In this document: piece by piece, positions 12,567-24,029 of the stretch | How positions within the stretch are numbered: position 1 is the stretch's first letter | Layout: each line of letters starts with the position of its first letter | Position numbers and translations under genes: made by a program | Source of the DNA: Rhynochetos jubatus | Taxonomy: Eukaryota > Chordata > Aves > Eurypygiformes > Rhynochetidae | Reading direction: 5' to 3' | Length of the DNA stretch: 64,000 bases | Assembly: GCA_027574665.1 (NCBI GenBank) | Contig: CM050653.1 | Span: 10,252,664-10,316,663 of the forward strand | Notes under the pieces: model-generated | What the model was told of the DNA's origin: nothing | The model's input: only the letters and a program-made list of their open reading frames with translations | The model's database searches: none

Positions 12567-14673
12567 ATACATGATTCTGTTCTATAAGTAAAGATCTGAA
12601 TAAGAATGAATGTGAGTCACATTTGCATTAAGAGGCATCCACTGAATTTATTCATAGCCTATCAAAATTTTCAGTGATGGTACATGTCAGCGTAAAAGAA
12701 GGCACCTCATAATTATGTGCAACATAAAAGAGGGAAGAACCATAAAAGAACAGATGTAAGTTATTCTAACAGAACAACAATATGATGAATGTTGCAAAAA
12801 AGAAGAGAACACTTTTATGTTTCTAATTTTCTGATGTATAATTAAGCCGGACTTAATATTAAAATTCCCCATGACAACACAGGTAGAATGAAGTCACTGA
12901 ATCCATTTAGAATAAAAGCTTACTTCTGATTCACCACCCACAGTTATAAAAAACCTTGACCAGTATGCCTATAACACCATCATTTTATCCTGAGCTTCAT
13001 TGAGATGCTTCTCTTATCAGCAAATAACTCTTCACAACAAGCAATTGCTCACAACAAATTTCATCCTTGCTTGCTTTGCCTTTTGACAAAAGCAATTCTG
13101 ATAGCAGGACATTTACTACTGTGAGTATTTTGAGATTAGGGAAAAACTAGCTTTCTTCAGAAAGCAGTATTAGAAAAAAACCCACAACCTTAAGAAGCAT
13201 TTCAAAATGGGCAACGTTTTTGTTTGCTTTGTAAGGATTGAGACACTGAACTAAACACGGCTGTAAACAACAGCAAATGTGATTAAATCAGGCTTAAAGG
13301 GTTTTTTTCTTCTCCATTATGGTTGAAATAATTTCTGTTGCTTTTTTGTTTTGAATCCCACAGAGATGTGTATGTTCTAATCATATGATTAAATGTTTTC
13401 CTATGCTGGAACTAAAAATCTTAGTTTACAAAATCGACCTGCACCGTGGAGGATTTTTTACTCCCAGCAGAAACTGTTGTAGGCAGCATCCACTTGCAAA
13501 TGATGTCACTTGTCTAACAGGCAAGAGCCTGCCTTGGAAATGTAACTGACAGTGAATACACCAAACTTTAGAAAAATAATATTAATTTACTTTAAATTTC
13601 TTCTTAAACTAAATTCTTTTGTATGTAGACATGCCAGAAAACAAAGGCAGAAGAAATCAAGGATGATGCAAATAGCGCTGTCATGGAGGAAATACTTCTC
13701 AACGTTCGGCAGATAAATCAGGAATAAGCCAATCTTGGCATTTCAGCATTAATCAACCTCTGTCACAAAGGTGCTGTTGGAACGTGGCAAACATTACAAT
13801 AAGCACAGAGTAGTGAAGTGTATCAGCAGTTTAACAATAATTCAAAAGACAATTACAATTATTACATTCTGGGCACATTGTGTTGCACAGAAAACAATTA
13901 TGAGCAGAAACTCTTCTTGCTTGGAGCAAATAGAATATGGCAGAAAGCCCTATCACACTATTAAATGATCTTTAACTGAACAAAAATAAGAGCAAAGATT
14001 AAACTAATTAAATGAAAATTCTGGTTTCATCAATTTTCTATTATATGTGCTGTTTTAAAGGCCACACATTTCAAGAAAAGTGTGAAAAATCACTACTCTG
14101 GTCACATTCAATTTAATTTGAGTAGGTGGCTGCTAGGGATGGTTCTCAAATGTTTTTGTTATGCTCTTTTTTATTCTCTCAAGGTCACCAAGAACACCAA
14201 GGGCATCTTAATCTATCAAAGTTAACAAAAGTTTGAATAAAGAAATAAAGTCAGTAATGGGTTTTAAACTAACTAATCAAGAATGAAGTAAAAGGCTTTT
14301 TTTTTAATGTCAGTAGTCATTATCTTCTTTCAAGGATCGCTCAGATTTCTCACTTCACGAAAATAAAATAGAGAATGTATTCTCCAGAGAAGAATAGAGA
14401 ACAGCAGGCACAATACTATCAAGTATTAAAATAAAAATCAACTGTTTGTTAACATTTTACATTGGAACAACCTTCAAAATCACCCTAATAGTAATTTTTC
14501 CCTCTATGTCCCCATCAAAAGACAAAGTTCACAAGACTTGCATCAGAACTGATCGAACAGCCATTTGGGATTACAACTGTTCTGCTATGGTGGAATTCTT
14601 ATTGTCTGCTGCAGTACAACAAAGGCGAGTCTGGTGAAAATGTTTCAATCTATTTTTCCAGGATTTTGTATAT

Positions 14674-14708
14674 GGGAAAGAAAAGTATCAAGGAAAGAAA
14701 AGTGCCAA
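14674..14708 (+). repeat. Imperfect tandem duplication (18/17 bp)
   Basis: GGGAAAGAAAAGTATCAA is followed at once by GGAAAGAAAAGTGCCAA. Confidence 0.8.
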
Positions 14709-17198
14709 GAATTACCATAACCCACCATGCAATGGACTGCGGTGATTTCTGTCACTACCAGTGTCAAAAGAAAATGGAAACAGAAAGGAGAAGCATTCAG
14801 ATCTCTGGTTGGGAAAGAAATACGACAGGAAACTGAATGAAAAAGCTCCTGTATGTTAGATAGGCTAGTGGCACAACTTGTGTTTTTCTACAGGGCTTTG
14901 TAATGAAAGTTGACGTACAGTACCTTGAAGTATGAAAATGTTTAAAGAACACAGTATAACAGTTAGTTGCATCTTTGTTAAATTAATATCAAAACACAAT
15001 TCCACCTTTGTTTTACTACAGATTAAAAACTACTCCTTTAATTTTTCCTGTAGTTCTTCTATCCCGTTGCCTTATCTGAGGACTTTGGAAGGATTCCCCA
15101 AAGAGCTCTGAATTTTGTTGGTGTTTTAGATAGACATCTTGCTGCTGCATGATTTCACTGATAATGCTGATGAAATACAGCAAAATCAATACATTCTGGG
15201 AGTAAATCCTCAAATTTATTGTACTTGGACTTGAGAGTGGTACATACAGATTCTTCTTAAGTTGTCTTCTGAAACTGTAAACTGAAGTAGAAGAGTCAAT
15301 AGTCATCAATGACCATTTTGAAATCTCATGTAAATGATACACCAATTCATTCCTGCCCTTCACCTTCCCCCTCAGCTTGTCAGATCCTTACTTTCCACAC
15401 AGAAAAACGCTGGGTGAGATGTGCTCTCAGTCACACCGTATTTACCTTGATCTAAATCTTCTGAGTCCAGATGAAATATTCCTAAATCACATGAGATCAG
15501 AATGAGATCCAGTGTAGACCAAATATGACGCAAAGTTGAACTCTGATTAACACCTTAACAATTCATATGGATTCAAGCTACTGTGTAGTTTCCAGATTTA
15601 ATGTTTATAATACCAATAAAGTCTATTTTCATGAATGTGTTTATCGCACAGAGTATAGACAGTCCCTGAAAGTAAAAGGTGTATTTGTTTTTGTAAAAGA
15701 ACCAGCAAATGCAGATGAACTTTGTAATCACATTCATCTCAGCATTAAAATTAAAAAGGTAGGCTAGTCCTCACCTTCATGTTTGAATTAGAATTTAAAA
15801 CAATTTTTAAATCCTTTTTTTTAAAAACCTCTACTGGAATGAAAGGAGTAAATCTGGTTGTGAATGCCATTATGAATTTCAGAGTCTATTCTTGGTGATG
15901 AAATTTGTATGGTGTGTTTGAACAAACTGTCATGCTAATGACATTCCTCAGTCTGGTGTCTTCAGTAATAAGCAAACCGAGTTTTTAATGCAGTTGATGG
16001 GATTTTTTCCTCTCTCAGACACCCTATGAGGAAAAACAGAATTCCCATTTACTTTCATGACCTCTGATTTAAAAGCAAAGATTGCACATTATTTACTACT
16101 GGATGATTTTCCTGAAATTTAATGAGGACTAAGTACAAATATGACAGATGTAATTATCACAGTTTTATTCTGCACAGTCAGGGTCTCCTTGTGCTGTAAT
16201 TGCAAGCTTTTCATTCAGCTGCCGATAGCAGAGTTATTATCATAGTACTTTATGTTATTTCAGAGAGGAGGGAAACAGATTTCTACCTCACTTTTACCCT
16301 GCAAATTTCTCCTAAGGTCTCATTTTGCCTGGCCTTACACTACAGTGAAATTAAAGACCTGCGGGAAGAACTTGGACTAAATCTCCGCTGATTCTCCTCA
16401 CCCGTTCCCAGCCGTGGTGAGGCCATCAATCTAACCCCAGTTTTCACAACATATTGGAGGGAAAAGGAGCTCTTGAGGGGGGTAGCATTTTTTAAAAAGA
16501 AAAAAACATGTGGGCAGGTGGCCAGCTCATTGTCCAGCGCTGGGATTTTTTTATGGTGTACTGCTGCACTCATTTAGACTTAAGTTAAGGTTGAGCGAGC
16601 CGCAGCTGGAGACTGGACCACTGACCCAGAAGCTGGAGATACCCAGCGACATGTACACGACTGGAAGCCTCCCTTTCCAAAGCTCAAATATAATTACTTT
16701 ATTTTACACTCTTCCCGCAGCAGACAGCTCACACGCGCAGGGAGGAAAAATCCTCTTCCAGTCAGTTCAGACATACTGATCCTGTGCTATTAATGCCCAT
16801 CTTGCAGCTCGCTACAATGCTCCCTCCTAGCCCAAGCGCTGCAAGGTGCAAATGCACCAGAAACATCGCTGTATTGACATGGTAATTACTGGGGTTATTT
16901 AAGTTGAAAGGCAGCAGTCTGAAGGGAAGAAGTGGCAGGATTTTTGCAAGAGCGAATAAAGGCAGACTTACTGGTACTCCGCATCCCCTGTACACTTAAA
17001 AGGTGTTGATTAAATGTCTGAAATAAACAGCAACAGTAATAGCACGCATGTCCAGCCCAGGCTGCAGTGGCTGCATGAAGTCTCTATCACTCCTATATTC
17101 TACCTCATTATGCAAAAGCAATACCAGATTAACAAATATATTTATGCTAACCTGAAGATACTTAATTCGTCGTGAAATGGAACAGTTTGCAGGGTACC

Positions 17199-17236
17199 TT
17201 TCCAAACTACGGGCATGTTTCCAAACTACGGGCTTG
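17199..17236 (+). repeat. Tandem duplication of a 19-mer
   Basis: TTTCCAAACTACGGGCATG is followed directly by the same unit with one change (CATG to CTTG), an 18 of 19 match. Confidence 0.9.
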
Positions 17237-19756
17237 CAAAGTAGTGATTTCTTCCTACCAACCTCCAACTGCATCACCTTCAGGAAACACGCATTTTATC
17301 TGTTGCTTTCAAAATAGCAAAATGACTACTGATTTAGTGAAACAAAATCACGTGGAACATTTCTCTCCTTGGAATAACAGGTCGTCTACACAAATGTGGG
17401 CTGTGGCACTCCTCCCCACTCAGTAGGGTCCCTATACTACCATGAAAAAGAGGTACTCTTGGCAGTTTTTCATGGCTATGCAAGATATTGGGTGCTTGTC
17501 CCAACTCGGTGAAACAGATGTGCAGCCACTTATCTCTGGGCATAGAAATATTTCTGCAAGAGATACAGAGACAACCACAAGAATTTTCAGTGTGACTTGT
17601 TTTATTGGACAAAACTCTTGACCCTGGGAAAGTTACAAAGAAATACCTTATAACTTTCCAGAAGATTGCAAGCCCTGTAAAGCCATGAGAAGTAAAGCTG
17701 TAGGTACAGACACACTCTGCCTGCAGTAGCTTCAGGCATCCTGACAAAGCAGATCTCTTCCCAGTTATGCCTCTGGGCTATCTTGGTACTGCTTCTCCAT
17801 CCCCACACTAATACTTTTCTCATCGGTATAATCAATTACCAGAATTACAACAGGCACATACACGTATGAAAGAATTTATCCCCACCCCAACCACATTTGA
17901 GTACTAAAACCAGTCAAGCTCTGCCTACACAGACTTTTGGGCAGGTTGCAGAAGCCCATCTTGGTTATCTGGTAAAAACAGCATCTGTACTGCTGTCAAC
18001 ACTGAACCTGTCTGAGCACTTTCTACAGATGCTGTAATTCCACTTCTGCACCACGTTGTAGTCATGCAAATTACAACCAAGCTCTTACAAGAATACAATA
18101 TCTCACTTCCAGTTAACACCTCCCACTCCTGTACTTGTCCAAAACCTCTCAGCTTCTACTGTCAAATTAAGGCTTGACCAAACATAGCTCACTGAATGTG
18201 ACCTGAAGACAAACCAACAGAGCACTGAAGCCCTGGAGCTGGACCTCTGTGCATGCCTTTACAAGCAGGACACATATTCCTTGGAGCGCCACGTTACTCT
18301 GATTTCCTGATCCTGGGTCCAGACAGAGCTTAGTCTAGTCAGAGGCATACTTAAAACTAGTCCAAAACCTGCTTTAACCTGTGCCCTATTCTCTACCCCT
18401 ATTGGCAACCCCGGATGGCAGCTGGTAATCCCTGAAGCATGCAGATGCTTTGCTTTACGCCCTACCCTAAGCGAAAGACAAAATCACCTTGAAGATGTTT
18501 GTTTGGTTCTGTCTATCCTTTATCTCTTTGAAGAAAACATTTTTGCATGTTCAAGGAAATGAAGCTTTTGAACTCTGATGAAAGTAACAAAAACAGTGCT
18601 CAGAGAATAGTTTCTATGTAGTTGTGAGCTTTTTTAAGGAAAAAAAGTATTGTCAACAACACTGGAAGGAAGCAGCCTGTAATTTCATGCTGTTGCAAAT
18701 TGTCAGCTGCCTTGCCCACACAAAGTGATTTAGCCGGGGGAGTGACAGTCCCCAGGAAAATGAGCCAGTGATGGCATACACAGCCCACTGTAGTGAGATC
18801 TAATTCTCCATCCAAGGTTCTTTCTCAGTTTCCCTATAATAGCTTTTTAGTGCCTAATTAATGTGAGTAAGAACCATGAGCAAATGTGACTCCAACACTA
18901 GCAGTCTCACGGAGGTCAAGGACACAAGGAGGCCTTTTCCCTCCTTCAAACAGATAACTAACACTTCCATGAAGACACTATGACAGGGCAATGCTACTGG
19001 CTCTGTCATACCTGTCTTGGGTCTGAAAACAGGGAACTTTTCTCCCTATCACCTTTCACAGTGCAGAAAGGATTCATATTCAGCTTACATAGGGTGAGAA
19101 AGGACAGCTGGGCTACACTGGAGTATTCAGAGGCAAAAATTGGATTGACCTATCTTGCAGGCTGAATGAATACACAAGTAGTGAGGGATCTTGTTGCTTT
19201 CAAAACAACAAGCTCTAAGAAGAACAGGGAGAGCTAGAGAAACACCAGGCTATTCATCTGTAGAGCTGCAAAGGTACACAGAAATGTCACTTCCTGATGC
19301 GGAAGCTGTTCACAAACCTGTGGAGCTCAGCTCCCCACAACTACAGAAACCACTCTTGCTAGGACAGTAGCTGGTAAGATAAAGCAAAAAAGAACAAGCA
19401 AGTTTTACCTCCTCAGAGAAGGAAAAGCTCTGCTAAGGGTGTATCATTGAATTTATAATCCATAAGTTAATATTATCAAGTACAGAAAACCCGACAGTAT
19501 TACAAGGTAGATTGACAACAACTACCTAGTGACTTCATTTTCTTAGTACATAAACTTCAAGGGTATTGCACGCAAACGTAGAGGATTTATTTCTCTTCAG
19601 TTTGAAAGGACAGCCTGAGCCATCAGCGTTGCAAGGTGCTCACAACCTGTGGTTGCACAACCTGAGCAGTGAGGTGCCTCAAGTAAACATATTTTGACAA
19701 CAAGGAAAGACAGGGACTGACTATCTGGATTATTTCTCATAGGTTAGCATACTTAC

Positions 19757-19830
19757 AATTGGGCTAGCGTTGATGTAGTCTGAATTGTCGTGGCTACTTT
19801 CAGCTTTCAGACATATCCTGGAATGATCAT
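19757..19830 (-). CDS. PTPRN2: PTPRN2 internal exon, PTP-like domain, Y-I-N-A-S motif
   Basis: A 74-nt minus-strand exon too short to show as an open frame. It begins AT (completing the split Tyr codon) and reads D-H-S-R-I-C-L-K-A-E-S-S-H then D-Y-I-N-A-S-P-I. D-Y-I-N-A-S is a near-universal PTP motif close to the phosphotyrosine-recognition loop, and the acidic or polar Ser/His-rich stretch between is typical of the IA-2 subfamily. The acceptor is CTCCTTTGCAG after a strong pyrimidine tract, and the donor is ATT then GTAAGT. The exon exits at phase 0. A small oddity is I-C in place of the usual V-x after D-H-S-R; it is conservative and does not suggest a pseudogene. Confidence 0.95.
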
Positions 19831-20583
19831 CTGCAAAGGAGAAATAAAAAGAAAGTTTCTATGCAAGTATTCTACCCATTTTGAGTTAATTCAAAGTAAG
19901 ATTAATGTGCATTTCAAGACAGGCAAACAGGGTAAATATCAGAAAGGATATTTCCTTCTGACTTCTAACCACGCATAGTCTTGATACAGCCACACTCACG
20001 GCCTGACTCAAGAATGAAGCTCTAAGATATTTCAGAGGCTGCGTATCAGGAAGCATGTCTTCATGACATGTACCGTCACGTTACAACCTCTCTTTGGAAA
20101 AAGGGGAATCTCTACTGCTCAGAGAGCTTAAGACTTGAACTAGGCAAATCACTAGGAAAAACCAGTATTCCAGAAAACGCTCCTGTGTTTGCAGGGTCAT
20201 GGAAGAAGCAAGCTGATGAACTTTGTCCATTTGACTTCTCTATAAAATGAAAAGCAGGAACATCGAAGTACAGTTGAGAGCTGGATAGCAAGTGAGTCTG
20301 TCCTGATCAGAGAACAGCACTGTGTGATGCTACGCTAGTGATGAGGGGAGACGATATGACTTGGGGATGATTATGGGAGAGAAACTGCCAATAAGAACTG
20401 CATCTGAAAGTACAACTGGAGCACACAGACATCTTACGCTGCTAGTTCAGACACCACTAGTAAAGAAAACAGCAGCTCCAGACACAGACTTCCTCACGTT
20501 GTCTGCCCATTGTCAAGATTCTTTTATTACTTTTTAACTTCTATTATTACTGGTGCTAGCTCAAGTAAATTTGGAGCTAGTAC

Positions 20584-20635
20584 ACCTCAAACTCGGGTCC
20601 ACCTCAAACTCTGGTCCTTTTTTTTTTTTTTTTTT
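20584..20635 (+). repeat. Tandem 17-mer duplication followed by T18
   Basis: ACCTCAAACTCGGGTCC and ACCTCAAACTCTGGTCC (16 of 17 identical) are directly followed by eighteen T. The homopolymer may mark a retroposed or slippage-prone end. Confidence 0.85.
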
Positions 20636-20860
20636 ACTTCAGGATATATGTAATGGATGGGTTTTATTTGTCTGTGTTTAGACAGTGACAATGCAGATGT
20701 CTGCATCTGTTCCACTCATCTATACTCACTTTCTTCTACGAGAAAAGAAATATTTGTCATGAATCCTGATGTAGCTGTCTCAAACAGGCCAAATTGCACT
20801 CAAGAACTGCCTAGTTTTTTTCCACTGACTAAAGAAAAGACCACCAGACCACACACAGAT

Positions 20861-20981
20861 CAAGGCCAGGCTGGATGAGGCATTGAGCCACCTGGTCTAG
20901 TGGAGGGTGTCCCTGCCCATGGCAGGGGGCTTGGAACTGGATAATCTTTAAGGTCTCTTCCAACCCAACCATTCTATGATT
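20861..20981 (+). mobile_element. CR1 LINE, short 5'-truncated copy
   Basis: Starts CAAGGCCAGGCTGGATGAGG, continues through GGGTGTCCCTGCCCATGGC and ends TCTTCCAACCCAACCATTCT then ATGAT. It is a normal CR1 3' end in plus orientation (antisense to PTPRN2), about 120 bp long, and lies some 520 bp upstream of the long CR1 in the same orientation. Confidence 0.95.
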
Positions 20982-21499
20982 TATGTGAGAGATGTCTAAG
21001 TCTCTACATACCAGACACATAACCAGCACAATTCATACTTCTCAGCAAACCTGCCCTGCATGGTATACTGAGAGATGTTGTGGAGCTGCCCTTTCTGTAA
21101 CCCTCTAGAGCTGAACGTGGATACGGATGTTTTGAGAAGATTTTTCCACCAATTATTCAAATAGACAAAATAAGAACACATGAATACACCCTGTCTCCTT
21201 TTGTATCTTGTCTAGTGGCCCGTGACACCATTCTTAACAGCAGAATTACAAGTTGGCTTTTTAAACTATTAAGTACCAATCGTTATTTTAATAATGATGA
21301 ACAATAAATGTAAGTACCAGACAGGAAAGTAGAGACAGAGGGTTTAGGCTCTGCTTATTCACCAGTAATGTCATGACAGTTCAATATGAGAGCAAGACAA
21401 GGGTGTGCTTATATGAGTGTTGTTGACAGTCACGCAATCTCATCAGCAAAATTTAACCCGATGCGAGCAACCTTGTCCTGGAATAAGATTAGAGGTGAA

Positions 21500-22917
21500 C
21501 AAGTCATATCGAATGAATGAAAAGCCATTCTTCCCAGTTGACTGGCAGTTTGCAAATGTGATGCCCATCTACAAGAAGGGCTGGAAGGAGGAACCAGGGA
21601 ACTACAGGCATGTCAGTCTGACCTCGGTGCCAAGCAACGTTATGGAGAAGACCATCTTGAGTGCCATCACGTAGCACAAACAGGAAAATCAGGTGATCAG
21701 GCTCAGAAAGCATGAGTTTAATGAAAGGCAAGTCCTGCTTGACTAACCTGATCTCCTTCTATGACCAGGTGACCCACTCAGTGGATGAGGGAAAGGCTGT
21801 GGATGTTGTCTACCTAGACTTTAATAAAGCTGTTGACACTGTTTCCCGCAGCATTCTCCTGGAGAAACTGGCTGCTCATGGCTTGGATGGGTATATTCTT
21901 TGCTGGATGGCCCAGCCCAAAGAGTTGTGGTGAATGGAGTTAAATCCAGTTGGCAGCCGGTCACAGGTGATGTTCCCCGGGGCTGAGTGTTGGGGCCAGT
22001 TATCAATGATCTGGACGAGAAGATCGAGTGCACCCTCAGTAAGTTTGCAGATGGCACCAAGATGGGTGTGAGTGTTGATCTGCTTGAGGGCAGGAAGGCT
22101 CTACAGAGGGATCTGGACAGGCTGAATCAATGGGCCAAGGCCACTGTATGAGATTTAACAGGGCTAAGTGCTGAGTGCTGCACTTGGGCCACAACAACAC
22201 CCTGTAACACTGCAGGCTTGCAGACAACTGACTTGAAAGTTGCCTGCTGGACAAGGACCTGGAGGTGTTGGTCCAACAGTGGCTCAGTATGAGCTGGCAG
22301 TGTGCCCAGGTGGCCAAAAAAGCTAATGGCATCCTGGCCTGCATCAGGAACAGTTTGGCCAGCAGGTCCAGGGAAGTGATCGTACTCCTCTACTGGGCAC
22401 TGCGGAGGCCGCACCTCGCATACTGTGTTCACTTTTGGGCCCCTGACTATAAGAAAGACACTGAGGTGCTCGAGCATGTCCAGAGAAGGGAACAGAGCTG
22501 GGAAAGGGTCTGGAGCACAAGTCCTGTGGCTGAGGGAGCTGGGGTTGTTTAGCCTGGAGAAAAGGAGACTCAGGAGACATTACTGCTCTCTACAACTAGC
22601 TGAATGGAGGTTGCAGAGAGGTGGGGGTCGGTTTCTTCTCCCCAGTAAAATGCAACAGGAAAAGAGGAAATCGCCTTCAGTTGCACCAGGGGAAGTTTTG
22701 GTTGGATATTAGGAAAAATTTATTCAACAAAAGGGTTGTCAGTCATTGGAATGGGCTGCCCAGGGAAGTGGTGGAGTCACCATGCCTGGAGGTATTTAAG
22801 AGACGTGTAGACGTGGTGCTTAGGGACATGGTTTAATGGTGGGCTTGGCAGTCTTAAATTGGCTGCACTTGATGATCTTAAAGGTCTTTTCCAACCTAGA
22901 CAATTCTGTGATTCACT
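21500..22917 (+). mobile_element. CR1 LINE with degraded reverse-transcriptase ORF2
   Basis: The longest transposon in the window. Translated plus-strand pieces show the CR1 RT signatures in order: [60 protein letters not shown], and finally the [10 protein letters not shown] block and 3' tail. The frame shifts at least four times and there are in-frame stops (for example after the first block near 21673). The catalytic F-A-D-D box at 22044-22055 reads F-A-D-G. The endonuclease half is absent, so the copy is 5'-truncated and dead. The left boundary is approximate. Confidence 0.95.
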
Positions 22918-23867
22918 ATTCACATGAAATTATTTCCTCTGGTAAGGTTTCAATAGCAGGAGGATGAAGAAGACGAGAAGGAGAACACATTCATGCACAT
23001 TATTCACTTCCACCTTACTCCGGCACCACTGCTCAAAAAATCTGAAACATAAAAATGATCTTGTGACATCTGAGATCTTGGGGTTGCACAAAATTCTGTA
23101 TATAAAGGTTTACTATGGGCATTGTCACAGAGTGCTTGAAGAACTACAGCTCTGAAACCTTTTGGCTGTTCTGGAGACATGCAGGTAACATACACTAAAT
23201 GTTGTCTCTCACATAACTTAAGCTAAGTAAGCACTCAGGATAAGCCCCATTCATTGGATAGCAAATTGTTTTAACTAGTCACCAAAGAAAACATGTGAAA
23301 TGTTTTCAAATGGATGAGGGAGAGAGAGCAGAGATTCATCAGTATTTAGCAAGCAGATGTCAGTGTAACTCTCCAATAAAAGTCAAGTCTCAGATCAGTA
23401 ACTTCAGGATCATTTTTATAAAACATTTTTTATCCAAACACTCTGATTTAGTGTACCATACTATTATCCTGCTGTCTTGAAGGGTTTATTGGGGGGTGAA
23501 ACATGTTAAGGCTTTTGTAATGAAAAGGTGGCGAGACTCTGCATTTGCACTCAGAAAAAAAAAGTGTGCAAAAAAGGTTGTACATGTGTTTTCTGCATAT
23601 ATCAAGAGTTTGCACCCATGAGTGCTTCAGTTGCAGCATCAAGCGTTCATATTGACAATGAACAGATTGTGCTTGTCTATGCCTGTTATCACCTCGAAGA
23701 TTCTAGGAACTAGCATAAAAGCTCTTCAGAAACAGGCAGGAAAAGAATTAAAAAAAAGAAAAAGAATACCATGGACACCAGTTAGTTACGTCAACAATAC
23801 GCAACTATGGGAAAAATGGTGAATGTACAAAGTGGGGTTTTTTTGTGAACTGCATATTGATTATGTT

Positions 23868-24029
23868 AGAAGCAAGGAAAGTGGAGCAGGAGAAGTAGGA
23901 AATAAAAAGGAAGGAAGAGGATGACAGAAAAGGAAGATATATAAGATCAATCTAAAAAGCAAGCAAGAAAGACAAATGGAGAAATAGGAGAGGAGAGGGA
24001 CGGTAATAAGGAAGTGAGAGAAAAGACAA
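23868..24029 (+). repeat. Purine-rich low-complexity tract
   Basis: About 160 bp of strongly A/G-biased plus strand (for example GGAAGGAAGAGGATGACAG and AGGAGAGGAGAGGGACGG). The PTPRN2 sense strand is therefore pyrimidine-rich here. No fixed repeat unit. Confidence 0.75.

Larger units (their letters stand above)
11673..19756 (-). other. PTPRN2: PTPRN2 intron (8,084 bp)
   Basis: Complete intron between the Y-I-N-A-S and Q-G-P exons, phase 0, GT...AG on the minus strand. It contains an old amniote repeat relic at 12490-12566, a near-perfect 18-nt duplication at 14674-14708 and a 19-bp tandem duplication at 17199-17236. No CR1 was recognised. I see nothing else supportable. Confidence 0.9.
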
